Assembly (NCBI RefSeq): GCF_046845755.1
Contig: NZ_CP177357.1
Coordinates: 3,534,001 to 3,598,000 of the forward strand
Origin: Rubrivirga sp046845755
Lineage (GTDB): Bacteria; Bacteroidota; Rhodothermia; Rhodothermales; Rubricoccaceae
Direction: 5' to 3'
DNA: 64,000 nucleotides
Shown here: positions 1 to 8,094 of the stretch, one piece after another
How the letters are laid out: each line of letters opens with the position of its first letter
Position numbering within the stretch: position 1 is the first letter of the stretch
Program-made: the position numbers and the translations under genes
The notes under the pieces: model-generated
Seen by the model: only the letters and a program-made list of their open reading frames with translations
What the model was told of the DNA's origin: nothing
Databases searched by the model: none

Positions 1-548
1 TCCGGCTCGACGCGCTCAGGCGGTCGCCGCACCTCCCGCCCGAGGAGCAGGCCCGCGTCGGGCGGCTCGGCGCGACGACCCGCGCCGTCGTCTCCGACCT
101 CCGCGACACGGTCTGGCTGGTCGACGCCGGCCACGACGACCTGGCGTCGCTCGCCGACCGGATCGAGCAGTTCGCCAACCAGACGCTGGGGGGCGGGGCC
201 GTCACGCGCGGGGCCATCCCCACCGTGCCCCTCCCGATGGGTCCGCGCCGCGACCTGTACTTCCTGTTTACCGAGGCGCTCCACAACGCCGTCCGCCACG
301 CCGACGCCGAGCACGTCACCGTCGAGGTCGCCTGCGACGACGACGCCTTCTCCGTCGCCGTCGAGGACGACGGGCGCGGGTTCGAGGCCGCCATCGGCGA
401 CGGGCGCGGCATGACGACGATGCGCCGCCGCGCCGACGCGCTCGGCGGCACGCTCGCCGTGGACTCGGCGCCCGGCCGGGGCACGCGCGTGACCTTCCGG
501 TTGCCCCTCACATCTCGTGTGTTGAGACGAGGCGCCGAGACGCGCTAG
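1..548 (+). CDS. Sensor histidine kinase, C-terminal part (NarL-type), 5-prime truncated by window
   Basis: The reading frame is open from the first bases, so the gene starts outside the window. The visible part holds the end of a dimerisation/phosphoacceptor helix region (SDLRDTVWLVDAG) and a complete HATPase_c fold with the N box EALHNAVRHA, the G1 box DDGRGF and the later motif GRGMTTMRRRA. This layout is typical of HisKA_3 kinases that partner LuxR-type regulators. Such kinases autophosphorylate on His and pass the phosphate to a receiver Asp. The next gene, 35 nt downstream, encodes exactly that kind of receiver, so the two probably form one operon and one signalling pair. The sensory domain and the signal cannot be seen. 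Confidence 0.85.
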   Translation, partial: RLDALRRSPHLPPEEQARVGRLGATTRAVVSDLRDTVWLVDAGHDDLASLADRIEQFANQTLGGGAVTRGAIPTVPLPMGPRRDLYFLFTEALHNAVRHADAEHVTVEVACDDDAFSVAVEDDGRGFEAAIGDGRGMTTMRRRADALGGTLAVDSAPGRGTRVTFRLPLTSRVLRRGAETR

Positions 549-583
549 GCGCCGACGTTTTCCGAGACCTCTCCTTCTGCTCC

Positions 584-1243
584 ATGCCGCCCCTCCCCGA
601 CCTCCGCCACGTCCGCGTCTGGATCGTCGAGGACGACGTCGACTTCCGGGACGCCTTCGAGGACGTCGTCGGGCCGCAGGTCTCGCTCGAAGGCGTGTTC
701 GGGAGCGTCGAGGCCGCCATCGCCCGGCTCGACGTGGCGCCCCACGCCGCGCCCGACGTGATGATGCTCGACGTCAACCTCCCGGGCCTGACCGGCATCG
801 AGGGGCTCGGCGCGCTCAAGTCGCGCGCGCCCTCCACGTTCGTGGTGATGCTGACCATCCGCGACGACGCCGCGACCATCGCCCAGGCCCTCGGCGCCGG
901 GGCCTCGGGCTACGTGCTCAAGGGGGCCCCGCCGGACCTGCTGCTGGCGGCCATCGACCAGGCCTCGCGCGGGGGGATGCTGATGGAGCCCGCCGTCGCC
1001 CGCGCCGTGCTCTCGCAGTTCGAGGCCCGCCCGCCCACGCCCGACTACGGGCTCACCGACCGCGAGCGCGACGTGCTCCGCGAGATGGTGGCCGGCGGGA
1101 CGCAGCGCGAGATCGCCGACCGCTTGTTTGTCAGCCCCAGCACCGTCAACACGCACGTGCAGCACGTGTACGAAAAGCTCCACGTCCATTCGGGCAGCGC
1201 CGCCGTCGCCAAGGCCATCCGCGAGCGGCTGCTGGAGGGATAA
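584..1243 (+). CDS. Response regulator, NarL/FixJ (LuxR HTH) family
   Basis: The 219-residue protein has an N-terminal receiver domain (about 10-125) with the acidic pocket VEDD at 15-18, the phospho-acceptor Asp63 in MMLDVNLPG and the conserved Lys in VLKGAP. A C-terminal LuxR-type helix-turn-helix follows (about 150-215; LTDRERDVLREMVAGGTQ and the recognition region SPSTVNTHVQHVYEKL). It is a phosphorylation-activated DNA-binding protein, and the kinase ending 35 nt upstream is the obvious partner. The ATG at 584 is the first start giving a full receiver domain. Its target promoters cannot be inferred. Confidence 0.93.
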   Translation: MPPLPDLRHVRVWIVEDDVDFRDAFEDVVGPQVSLEGVFGSVEAAIARLDVAPHAAPDVMMLDVNLPGLTGIEGLGALKSRAPSTFVVMLTIRDDAATIAQALGAGASGYVLKGAPPDLLLAAIDQASRGGMLMEPAVARAVLSQFEARPPTPDYGLTDRERDVLREMVAGGTQREIADRLFVSPSTVNTHVQHVYEKLHVHSGSAAVAKAIRERLLEG

Positions 1244-1406
1244 CGCCCCGCCGATGTCCGCCGGCGGGAATCGTGTGATCACCCGAGGCCGCCGGTGCGC
1301 CCCGACGCGCACCTTCGGGGACCGGTCTGCCCCCCAGCCAGGGGACGCGACCGGGACACCCCCGTCCGGCCCCGGTCTCCGTGGTGGGAGAGCCGCCGGA
1401 CGATTC

Positions 1407-1438
1407 GCGGCCGCCTTCTCGTGTGGGGAGGCGGCCGC
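1407..1438. terminator. GC-rich hairpin, duplicate of the metK terminator
   Basis: A perfect 10-bp stem (1407-1416 with 1429-1438) encloses a 12-nt loop. The 22 bases at 1406-1427, covering the left arm and most of the loop, are identical to 8056-8077 behind metK, including the loop TCTCGTGTGGG. Loop identity argues for common descent rather than chance. There is no clear T tract. Confidence 0.6.
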
Positions 1439-1446
1439 CGGGCGGT

Positions 1447-1500
1447 CTAGGCGGCCGCTTGCGCGAGCGCCTCGGCGAGGTCGGTCCGCTCCCAGGGACT
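1447..1500 (-). pseudogene. Remnant of a metK 3-prime end (last 17 codons plus stop)
   Basis: Read on the minus strand this segment encodes SPWERTDLAEALAQAAA and a TAG stop. The intact MetK at 8095-9315 ends PWERTDLVDALTEAARTAEAA, so the PWERTDL block and the helical tail match while the last residues diverge. The piece is followed by the same hairpin at nearly the same distance (8 nt here, 6 nt at metK). Homology is lost upstream of the SPW codons, so this is only a tail with no start. It occupies the 383-nt gap between the response regulator and the hybrid regulator. Nothing else was recognised in that gap. Confidence 0.65.
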
Positions 1501-1626
1501 CCGTCGTGGACGTGCTGCGGCAGCCGGTCGAGCCTGCGCCCTCCCCGGCCGACCCTCCAGCGGGAGGCCCAGCTGCCGTTTGGCCAAGCGCTGTTATTCT
1601 CTGGGTCGAGCAGGCGAACCCCCACG

Positions 1627-4600
1627 ATGCCAAGACCCTCCCTCGCCCCCTGGCTCACAGGGCTGGCATTGCTAGGAGCACTCGGGGCCGCCGCATATCG
1701 ATCGCCCCCACCGCCCCCACCACCCCAGGCCCTGTCCTCGGTGGGCCCGAGCAATCCCGACACCACGCTCCGCCCGTCGTTCCGAGTCCGTGAGTGGACG
1801 CTCGACGATGGACTCCCGACGCCCGTCCAGGCCGTCGCCCAGACAGCTGACGGCTACCTCTGGATGACCACGGCTGGAGGGCTCGTGCGATTCGACGGCG
1901 CGCAGTTTGTGGTCTTCACACCGGACACGACCCCCATCTTCCATAGCGTCGAGTTCGTCGGGCTCGCCGTCACCTCGTCGGGCGACCTCTGGGTCGGGAG
2001 CCAGGACCGGTGGGCCTACCGCCTCCGCGACGGCGAGTGGACGGCGTACTCGCTCGCCGAGGCCTACGGCGACGCGCACTGGGTCCAGGGGTTCGTCGAG
2101 GACGGCGACGGCACGTTCTGGGCCGTCAGCACCGGCCCGTACCTCGCCCGCTTCGACGAGGCCGGGGGCGGGTTCGTCCGGGAGACCGACCGGCTCCGGA
2201 CGATCTGGCCGCCGGTCGCCGTCGACGACGACGGTGTGCTGTGGGCGATGCTCGAGGCCGGGGAGATACGCGACGCGCCCCCCAGTCTCGTGGGCGGGGC
2301 CGTCGTGGTCCGCCGGGAGGGAGGCCGGTTCGTCTCGCCGCGCGACGGCCGGTCCGGCGGATTCTCGCCCACCCAGTACGGGCCCCTCTTCCATCGCCCC
2401 GCCGGCGCCTCCGTCCCCGAGGCAGTGGCCGCCGCCGCCCGGGGTGCCCGCTCGCGCGTCGACCTGACCGACGCGGCCGGCCGGCTGCTCACGTGGATCT
2501 GGCACGACGACGAGACCGAACGGGTCATGCTCGTGGACCGCCAGCGTCGGGCGTGGGTCCAGCTCGCCGACGGCGAGGGCGCGAACCGTCTGGCCGTCGT
2601 CCGCGACGGCCAGACGCTCGCGACCATCGCCCCGGCTGGGGCGACCTGGATCCAGCAGGTGTTCGAGGACCGCCAGGGCTCGATCTGGGCCCATTCATCA
2701 GGGACCGGCCTGTTTCAGATCACGGAGGAGCCGTTCGAACGCGTCACGCTGGACGAGGGGCTCCCGCGCTACGCCGCGCGCGCGGCCCCGGCCGCTGACG
2801 GAGGCGTCATCGTGAGCACGGCCTCGGGCGACGGCGAGACCCGCGTGGCGACCGTTCACAGGGGCGCGGTCACGACCGACACGTACCGGATCGAGGCCCG
2901 ACCGGACGCCCTCCACGGGTACGTGACCGACGGGCACGCCGAGGTCGGCCACGTGGTCGAGGACGCGCGCGCGCGGCGGTGGGGGGCCGCCAACCACGCG
3001 CTCCTCCGCCTCCTCGACGGGCGGGCCGAGGTCGTCGACGACGGGCGGGCCGAGGTCGTCGACGACGGGGCCGCGGGCGTGATCCGGGTCCTCTACCCCG
3101 ACCCCGCCGACGCCGACGTCCTCTGGGTCGGCGACGCCCGCGGCCTGGCCCGGCGGTTCGACGCGCGGACCGGGACGGTGACCGACTCGGTGGCGTTCGA
3201 CGTCGACTGGCGTCAGGCCGTGACGGCGTTCCACCGGGCCGGCGACGGCCGACTCTGGGTCGCCACGGACCGTGGGCTCGCCGTCGTTGGCGACGACGGG
3301 CGGGCCAGGATGCGGCCCGACGAGGTGCTCCAGGGCCGCGCTGTTCGCGACCTCGCCGACGGCCCCGATGGGGCGCTATGGGCCGCGACCGACCGCGGGC
3401 TCGTCCGCATCCGAGCCGGCGAGGCCCGGTGGCTCCGCCCGGAGGCAGGCGCCCCATCGGGCCCGCTCCAGGCGGTGCTCCTCGACGGCTCCGGCGCGCT
3501 CTGGCTCAGTGGCCGCCGCGCCCTCCACCGTCTCCTCCTCGCCGACGCCAACGCCGTCCTCGACGGCGACCGCGAGCGCGTCCACACCGTCACGCTCCTC
3601 CCGTCCCAGGGCCACCTCGGCGCGTCGAACCGGCTGTGGGGGGCAGCGCAAGCCGCGGACGGGAGCCTGTGGATCCCGTCGTACAAGGGGGTCACGCGGA
3701 TCGACCCCGGGCGCTACGCCCGACGGCACGCCCGGCCCCTCCCCGTGACCATCGAGACGGTCACACCGGAGGGCGGCGCCCCGACCACGCTCGCCGAGCC
3801 CGTGCGGCTCCCCGTCGGCGCCCGGGCGATCGAGGTGTCGTACACCGCCGCCGGCTTTGTCGAGCCCGGCCTCATCCAGTTCCGGACGTTCCTCGAGGGC
3901 TACGACGACGGGTGGGTCGACCAGGGGCCCGCCCGACGCGTGGCCTACGGCCGCCTCACGCCAGGCCGCTACACCCTCCACGTCCAGGCCATGAACGCGG
4001 GGGGCATCTGGAGCGGGCCTGTGGCCGCGCCGGCCATCGTCGTCCCCTCGCGGCTTTGGGAGACGCCGTGGTTCCGGGGTCTCGTCGCGCTCGTGCTGCT
4101 CAGCGCCGTCGGGCTCGCCGTCCGCCGACGCGAGCGGACCCTCGTCGAGCGTGCTCGGGCGCTCGACGAGGTCGTCGCCGAGCGGACGGCCGCGCTGGAG
4201 TCGGAGAAGCGGACAGTGGCCCGGATGGCGGGGGAACTCTTGACGTTGAACGAAGCCAAGAGCCGGCTCTTCGCCAACGTCAGCCACGAGTTCCGGACGC
4301 CGCTCCAGCTCGTCCTCGGGCCGCTCGCCGATCTCGGCGAGGGCCGGCATGGCCCGCTCACTGCCGACGCCCTCGCCCAGGTCGGGGTCGCTGAGCGGAA
4401 CGGGAAACGGCTCCTCGCACTCGTCGAGCAGCTCCTCGCCCTGGCCCGCTTCGACGCCGGGTCGGTGGCCCTCGCGCCCACCCGCATCGACGCCGCCGCC
4501 TTCGCGGCGCGCACGGCCGAGGCGTTCCGCCCCCTCGCCGAGCGCGAGGGGGTCTCGCTCGAGACGGACCTGGCCCCCGTCGAGGGGACGTTCGACCCCA

Positions 4601-5823
4601 GCAAGGTCGAGACGGCGCTGGCGAACCTGCTCGCGAACGCGATCTCGTTCACGCCGGAGGGAGGGGCGGTGCGGGTCGGGCTGGCCAGCGCTCCAGGGGG
4701 GGGCGTCGTTTTCTCGGTGTCGGACACGGGGCCGGGCCTCACGCCGGACCACGCGGCGCGCGTGTTCGACCGGTTCTATCAGGCGGACGGGGCCTCGACG
4801 CGGCGTCGGGCGGGGACGGGGATCGGGCTGGCCCTGGTGCTGGAGATCGCCAACGCCCACGGCGGGACGGCGGACGTCGAGAGCCGGCCGGGCGAGGGCG
4901 CCACGTTCACGCTTTCGCTCCCGGCGGCCGAGGCGGCCGGCCCCGCGCGGGCGCCGGTCCCGTCGGGGCTGACGGAGCTGCTGGCGGCCTCGGGCACCGG
5001 ACGGCACCGCTGCCCCCCGGCCCCCGCCCCGTCGGCCGACGACACGCCGCGCGTGCTCGTCGTCGACGACAACGCGGACCTCCGCGACCTCGTCCGGGGC
5101 CACCTCGAGGACCGCTACGCGGTGATCGAGGCGGCCGACGGACACCAGGCCCTCGAGCGCGCCCGCGCCCACGCGCCCGACGTGGTCGTGAGCGACGTGA
5201 TGATGCCGGGGCTCGACGGGCTCGGGCTGCTCCGCGCGCTCCGGGCCGATCCCGAGACGGACTTCGTGCCGGTCTTGCTCCTAACCGCCCGCGCCACCGT
5301 CGAGGACACCGTCGAGGGCCTGGGCCTGGGCGCCGACGACTACCTCGCCAAGCCCTTCGCCCCGGCCGAGCTCCGCGCCCGCGTGGACGCCCTCGTGGCC
5401 GGCCGGCAGCGGCTCCGAGATGGGGGGCCTGACGCTCGCCCGCCCGGCCCGGCCACCGGCGACCCCGTCACGGTCCGGCCGGAGGCGACCGCGGCGCAGC
5501 AAGCGCTCGTGGCGCGCCTTGTCCAGGCGGTCGACGCCCGACTCGGCGACGAGACGCTCTCGGTCGACGCGCTCGCCCAGGCCGTGGGCGTGAGCCGGGC
5601 CACGCTGTACCGGCAGCTCGACGGCGCCGTCGACGGGTCGCCGGCCGACCTGATCTGGGAGGTCCGGCTGTCGCGGGCGGCGGCGCTGCTGGCCGTGGGG
5701 GCCGGGGGGGTCGGGGAGGTGGCGTACGCCGTCGGGTTCAAGAGCGTGGCCCACTTCTCCAACCGGTTCGACGCGCACTTCGGCCTGCGGCCCTCGGCGT
5801 ACGCCGCCAGCGCGCCCCTGTAG
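1627..5823 (+). CDS. Hybrid two-component system regulator (propeller sensor, His kinase, receiver, AraC)
   Basis: A 1398-residue one-protein signalling chain. An N-terminal membrane segment is followed by about ten beta-propeller blades of the reg_prop type (for example DGYLWMTTAGGLVRFDG, GRLWVATDRGLAVV, GALWAATDRGLVRI; about 55-700). Then come a Y_Y_Y domain (about 735-805), a transmembrane helix near 820-835, a HisKA domain with His887 in VSHEFRTP, HATPase_c, a receiver with Asp1190 in VVVSDVMMPG, and a C-terminal AraC HTH ending HFSNRFDAHFGLRPSAY. Proteins of this design usually sense glycans in the periplasm and switch on nearby uptake or degradation genes. I chose the ATG at 1627 because it starts a signal/anchor sequence; an in-frame GTG at 1381 would read through the metK remnant. 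The likely target is the next gene, whose promoter region carries paired repeats. Confidence 0.9.
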   Translation: MPRPSLAPWLTGLALLGALGAAAYRSPPPPPPPQALSSVGPSNPDTTLRPSFRVREWTLDDGLPTPVQAVAQTADGYLWMTTAGGLVRFDGAQFVVFTPDTTPIFHSVEFVGLAVTSSGDLWVGSQDRWAYRLRDGEWTAYSLAEAYGDAHWVQGFVEDGDGTFWAVSTGPYLARFDEAGGGFVRETDRLRTIWPPVAVDDDGVLWAMLEAGEIRDAPPSLVGGAVVVRREGGRFVSPRDGRSGGFSPTQYGPLFHRPAGASVPEAVAAAARGARSRVDLTDAAGRLLTWIWHDDETERVMLVDRQRRAWVQLADGEGANRLAVVRDGQTLATIAPAGATWIQQVFEDRQGSIWAHSSGTGLFQITEEPFERVTLDEGLPRYAARAAPAADGGVIVSTASGDGETRVATVHRGAVTTDTYRIEARPDALHGYVTDGHAEVGHVVEDARARRWGAANHALLRLLDGRAEVVDDGRAEVVDDGAAGVIRVLYPDPADADVLWVGDARGLARRFDARTGTVTDSVAFDVDWRQAVTAFHRAGDGRLWVATDRGLAVVGDDGRARMRPDEVLQGRAVRDLADGPDGALWAATDRGLVRIRAGEARWLRPEAGAPSGPLQAVLLDGSGALWLSGRRALHRLLLADANAVLDGDRERVHTVTLLPSQGHLGASNRLWGAAQAADGSLWIPSYKGVTRIDPGRYARRHARPLPVTIETVTPEGGAPTTLAEPVRLPVGARAIEVSYTAAGFVEPGLIQFRTFLEGYDDGWVDQGPARRVAYGRLTPGRYTLHVQAMNAGGIWSGPVAAPAIVVPSRLWETPWFRGLVALVLLSAVGLAVRRRERTLVERARALDEVVAERTAALESEKRTVARMAGELLTLNEAKSRLFANVSHEFRTPLQLVLGPLADLGEGRHGPLTADALAQVGVAERNGKRLLALVEQLLALARFDAGSVALAPTRIDAAAFAARTAEAFRPLAEREGVSLETDLAPVEGTFDPSKVETALANLLANAISFTPEGGAVRVGLASAPGGGVVFSVSDTGPGLTPDHAARVFDRFYQADGASTRRRAGTGIGLALVLEIANAHGGTADVESRPGEGATFTLSLPAAEAAGPARAPVPSGLTELLAASGTGRHRCPPAPAPSADDTPRVLVVDDNADLRDLVRGHLEDRYAVIEAADGHQALERARAHAPDVVVSDVMMPGLDGLGLLRALRADPETDFVPVLLLTARATVEDTVEGLGLGADDYLAKPFAPAELRARVDALVAGRQRLRDGGPDARPPGPATGDPVTVRPEATAAQQALVARLVQAVDARLGDETLSVDALAQAVGVSRATLYRQLDGAVDGSPADLIWEVRLSRAAALLAVGAGGVGEVAYAVGFKSVAHFSNRFDAHFGLRPSAYAASAPL
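3016..3063 (+). repeat. Perfect 24-nt tandem duplication inside the propeller domain
   Basis: Two adjacent identical 24-nt units (3016-3039 and 3040-3063) encode DGRAEVVD twice in a row. The unit keeps the frame and adds eight residues to one propeller blade. Exact identity suggests a recent slippage event or a polymorphic site. Confidence 0.9.
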
Positions 5824-5839
5824 GGCCTCGGCGACCCCA

Positions 5840-5878
5840 TTGAGACGCTCGGGCAACGCTTTGAGACGGTGGGGCAAC
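5840..5878 (+). promoter_or_regulatory. Pair of direct repeats, candidate operator for the AraC domain of the hybrid regulator
   Basis: Two 18-nt copies differing at two positions (TTGAGACGCTCGGGCAAC at 5840-5857 and TTGAGACGGTGGGGCAAC at 5861-5878) start 21 bp apart, two helical turns. They lie between the hybrid regulator, which ends in an AraC domain, and the secreted protein gene starting at 5935. AraC-family proteins typically bind tandem sites on one face of the helix. Binding is inferred from position and spacing only. Confidence 0.5.
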
Positions 5879-5934
5879 TGCAGAACGGGGCTAGGCGGGT
5901 TGTTTAAACCCCGTTTCTACCACCCCTTACGCTC

Positions 5935-8007
5935 ATGCGCAAGCTCACAACCCTCGCCCTCGTGGCCCTTATCGCCGCGCCGGCCGCGGTCGCCGGCCCC
6001 GCGGATCCGCCCGACGTCCGGGAGGCCGTCCTCGCCGCCCTCCCCGCCGACGTCCCCAACCCCCTCGCGCTCGCCGCGCTGATCGCCCCGACGGTCTCCG
6101 AGCAGGCCAGCGTCGCCCCCGCGGGCGCCTCCGTCGGTGACGAGTTCGGGATCTCGATGGAGTACGACGGCACCCGCCTCATCGTCGGCGCCCGCCGGGC
6201 CGACAACGGGAGGGGCCGCGCGTACGTCTACGGCCGCGACCTCGCCGGGAACTGGACCGTCGAGTTCGAGCTCGCCCCCTCCGACGGGCAGCCCGCGGCT
6301 GGCAGCGACCCAGGCGCTCTGTTCGGGCAGTCCGTCGACATCGAGGGCGACTTCGCCATCGTCGGCGCGGTCCTGCACGACGTCGGGTCGGCGAACAATG
6401 GGAAGGCGTACTTCTTCGACCTCTCGACGTGCGTGTCCCCGTGCACAGAGACGGCGGCCCTCTCCCCGTCCCCGACCTCGCAGCGATTCGGCCAGGACGT
6501 CGCCATCTCCGGGAATCGCCTCGTCGTCACAGAGTACTGGGCGGGGCCGGACCGGCGAGGGGCGGCCTACGTGTACGACATAACGTCCACCGGACTCACG
6601 CTCTCCAAAACCTTGAAAGGCTTGGGCGGGGCGGGTGAGAAGTTCGGCTGGTCGGTCGACATGGAGGGCCAGTTCATCGCCGTGGGCGCCCCCCGCATCG
6701 GCGAGGGCGTCTATCCCGACGGGGACGGGTCCCTCTACTACTACAACCTCGCGCAATGCCCATACGGCCCCAACGCCTGGTGCGCGATTATGGCTTGGGA
6801 GCAAGTCCACGACCCGGCCTACGACGACCACCTCGGGTCGGCCGTCGCCATGCGGGGCTCCCGGGTCGTCGTCGGGGCGCAGGGTGCCGGCGGCACGGGC
6901 CAGGCGTTCGTGTTCCAGAAGATGGGGAACACGCTCCCACTTCTGGCTTCGCTCTCGCCGTCCGACGGCGCTCCCGGCGACCGGTTCGGCCGCGAGGGCG
7001 TCGCGATTGTCGGCGACCGCGTCGTCGTCGGGGCGTTCCTCCACAGCGACGGGGGGACGAACTCCGGCGCGGCCTATGCCTATGACCTCGCGACGTGCGG
7101 GGCCTCGTGCACGGAGGAGGCCAAGCTCCAGGCCGCCGGCGCGCCGGCGGGGAACGAGCTGGGGTACCAGGTCGCCATCGACGCGGCGAACAACGTCGCG
7201 CTCGTCTCGGCGCTCCAGCGCCCAGGCGTCCCGAGCGGCACAGCCGGCTCGACCGGCCGGGTCTACGAGTTCAGCCTCGTGTTCGTCCAGGACGCGGACG
7301 GCGACGGCGTCGACGACGACGCCGACAACTGCCCGGCCGTGGCCAACCCCGACCAGGCCGACGCCGACGGCGACGGCACCGGCGACGCCTGCGACCCCGA
7401 CGACGACAACGACGGCGTCGACGACGGCGCCGACGCGTGCGCCGCGACGGTGATCCCGGAGAGCGTCCCCACGCGCGGCCTCCGGCCCAACCGGTTCGCC
7501 CTCGTCGACGGGGACTACCAGTTCGACACCGTCGTGCGCGGGCGGGGCAACGGGCCCGGCCGGAGCTACACGACGGCCGACACGCGCGGCTGCTCGTGCG
7601 AGCAGATCATCGACGAGCTCGACCTCGGCAACGGCCACGAGAAGCACGGCTGCTCCATCGGCGTGATGGACCGGTGGGTCGAGAGCGCCGGGCCGGAGGC
7701 GGCCGCGCCGAGCTCAGCGCTCGCGCTGACTGACGCCCTCGCCCTCCACGGCGTGGCCCCGAACCCCTCGTGGGGCGGCGCCCGCATCACGTTCAGCGTG
7801 TCCGAAAGTGCGGCCGTCCGCCTCGAGATCGTGGACCTTCTGGGCCGGACCGTCCGGACGCTGGCGGACGGGACGTTCCAGGCCGGGCATCACGTGGCCA
7901 CGCTCGAGGCGGGGTCGCTCGCGACGGGCGTCTACGTCCTGCGGATGGAGGCCACGGGCCCCGACGGCCCGTTCCTGCGCACCGAACGGTTCACCATCCT
8001 CCGGTAG
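5935..8007 (+). CDS. Secreted FG-GAP/integrin-like repeat protein with thrombospondin type 3 repeats and sorting domain
   Basis: The 690-residue protein has a signal peptide (MRKLTTLALVALIAAPAAVA), then repeated beta-propeller blades resembling FG-GAP repeats (motifs such as GDEFGISMEYDGTRLIVGA, FGQSVDIEGDFAIVGA and DRFGREGVAIVGDRVVVGA). These are followed by calcium-type thrombospondin 3 repeats (DADGDGVDDDADNCP, DDDNDGVDDGADAC; about 452-500). The C-terminal 80 residues (NPSWGGARITFSV to the end) form a beta domain of the type IX secretion/FlgD-like sorting kind. It is probably exported and anchored or released at the cell surface. The enzymatic role, if any, is unknown. It follows the hybrid regulator by 111 nt with an operator-like repeat pair between. 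Confidence 0.85.
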   Translation: MRKLTTLALVALIAAPAAVAGPADPPDVREAVLAALPADVPNPLALAALIAPTVSEQASVAPAGASVGDEFGISMEYDGTRLIVGARRADNGRGRAYVYGRDLAGNWTVEFELAPSDGQPAAGSDPGALFGQSVDIEGDFAIVGAVLHDVGSANNGKAYFFDLSTCVSPCTETAALSPSPTSQRFGQDVAISGNRLVVTEYWAGPDRRGAAYVYDITSTGLTLSKTLKGLGGAGEKFGWSVDMEGQFIAVGAPRIGEGVYPDGDGSLYYYNLAQCPYGPNAWCAIMAWEQVHDPAYDDHLGSAVAMRGSRVVVGAQGAGGTGQAFVFQKMGNTLPLLASLSPSDGAPGDRFGREGVAIVGDRVVVGAFLHSDGGTNSGAAYAYDLATCGASCTEEAKLQAAGAPAGNELGYQVAIDAANNVALVSALQRPGVPSGTAGSTGRVYEFSLVFVQDADGDGVDDDADNCPAVANPDQADADGDGTGDACDPDDDNDGVDDGADACAATVIPESVPTRGLRPNRFALVDGDYQFDTVVRGRGNGPGRSYTTADTRGCSCEQIIDELDLGNGHEKHGCSIGVMDRWVESAGPEAAAPSSALALTDALALHGVAPNPSWGGARITFSVSESAAVRLEIVDLLGRTVRTLADGTFQAGHHVATLEAGSLATGVYVLRMEATGPDGPFLRTERFTILR

Positions 8008-8056
8008 CGACTGGCGTCCGGCGGCCCCTCGGCAATGGGGGGCTGCCGTCCGGTGC

Positions 8057-8088
8057 GCGGCCGCCTTCTCGTGTGGGAAGGCGGCCGC
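8057..8088 (-). terminator. metK terminator hairpin
   Basis: A 10-bp perfect stem (8057-8066 with 8079-8088) with a 12-nt loop begins 6 nt past the metK stop. It also lies 50 nt past the FG-GAP gene stop, so it could serve both converging genes. No T tract is present on either side. Confidence 0.65.
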
Positions 8089-8094
8089 GCGCGT

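Noticed and set aside
1381..1626. N-terminal extension of the hybrid regulator from GTG 1381
   Set aside because: The extension would translate the hairpin and metK remnant in antisense; the ATG at 1627 begins a good signal/anchor.
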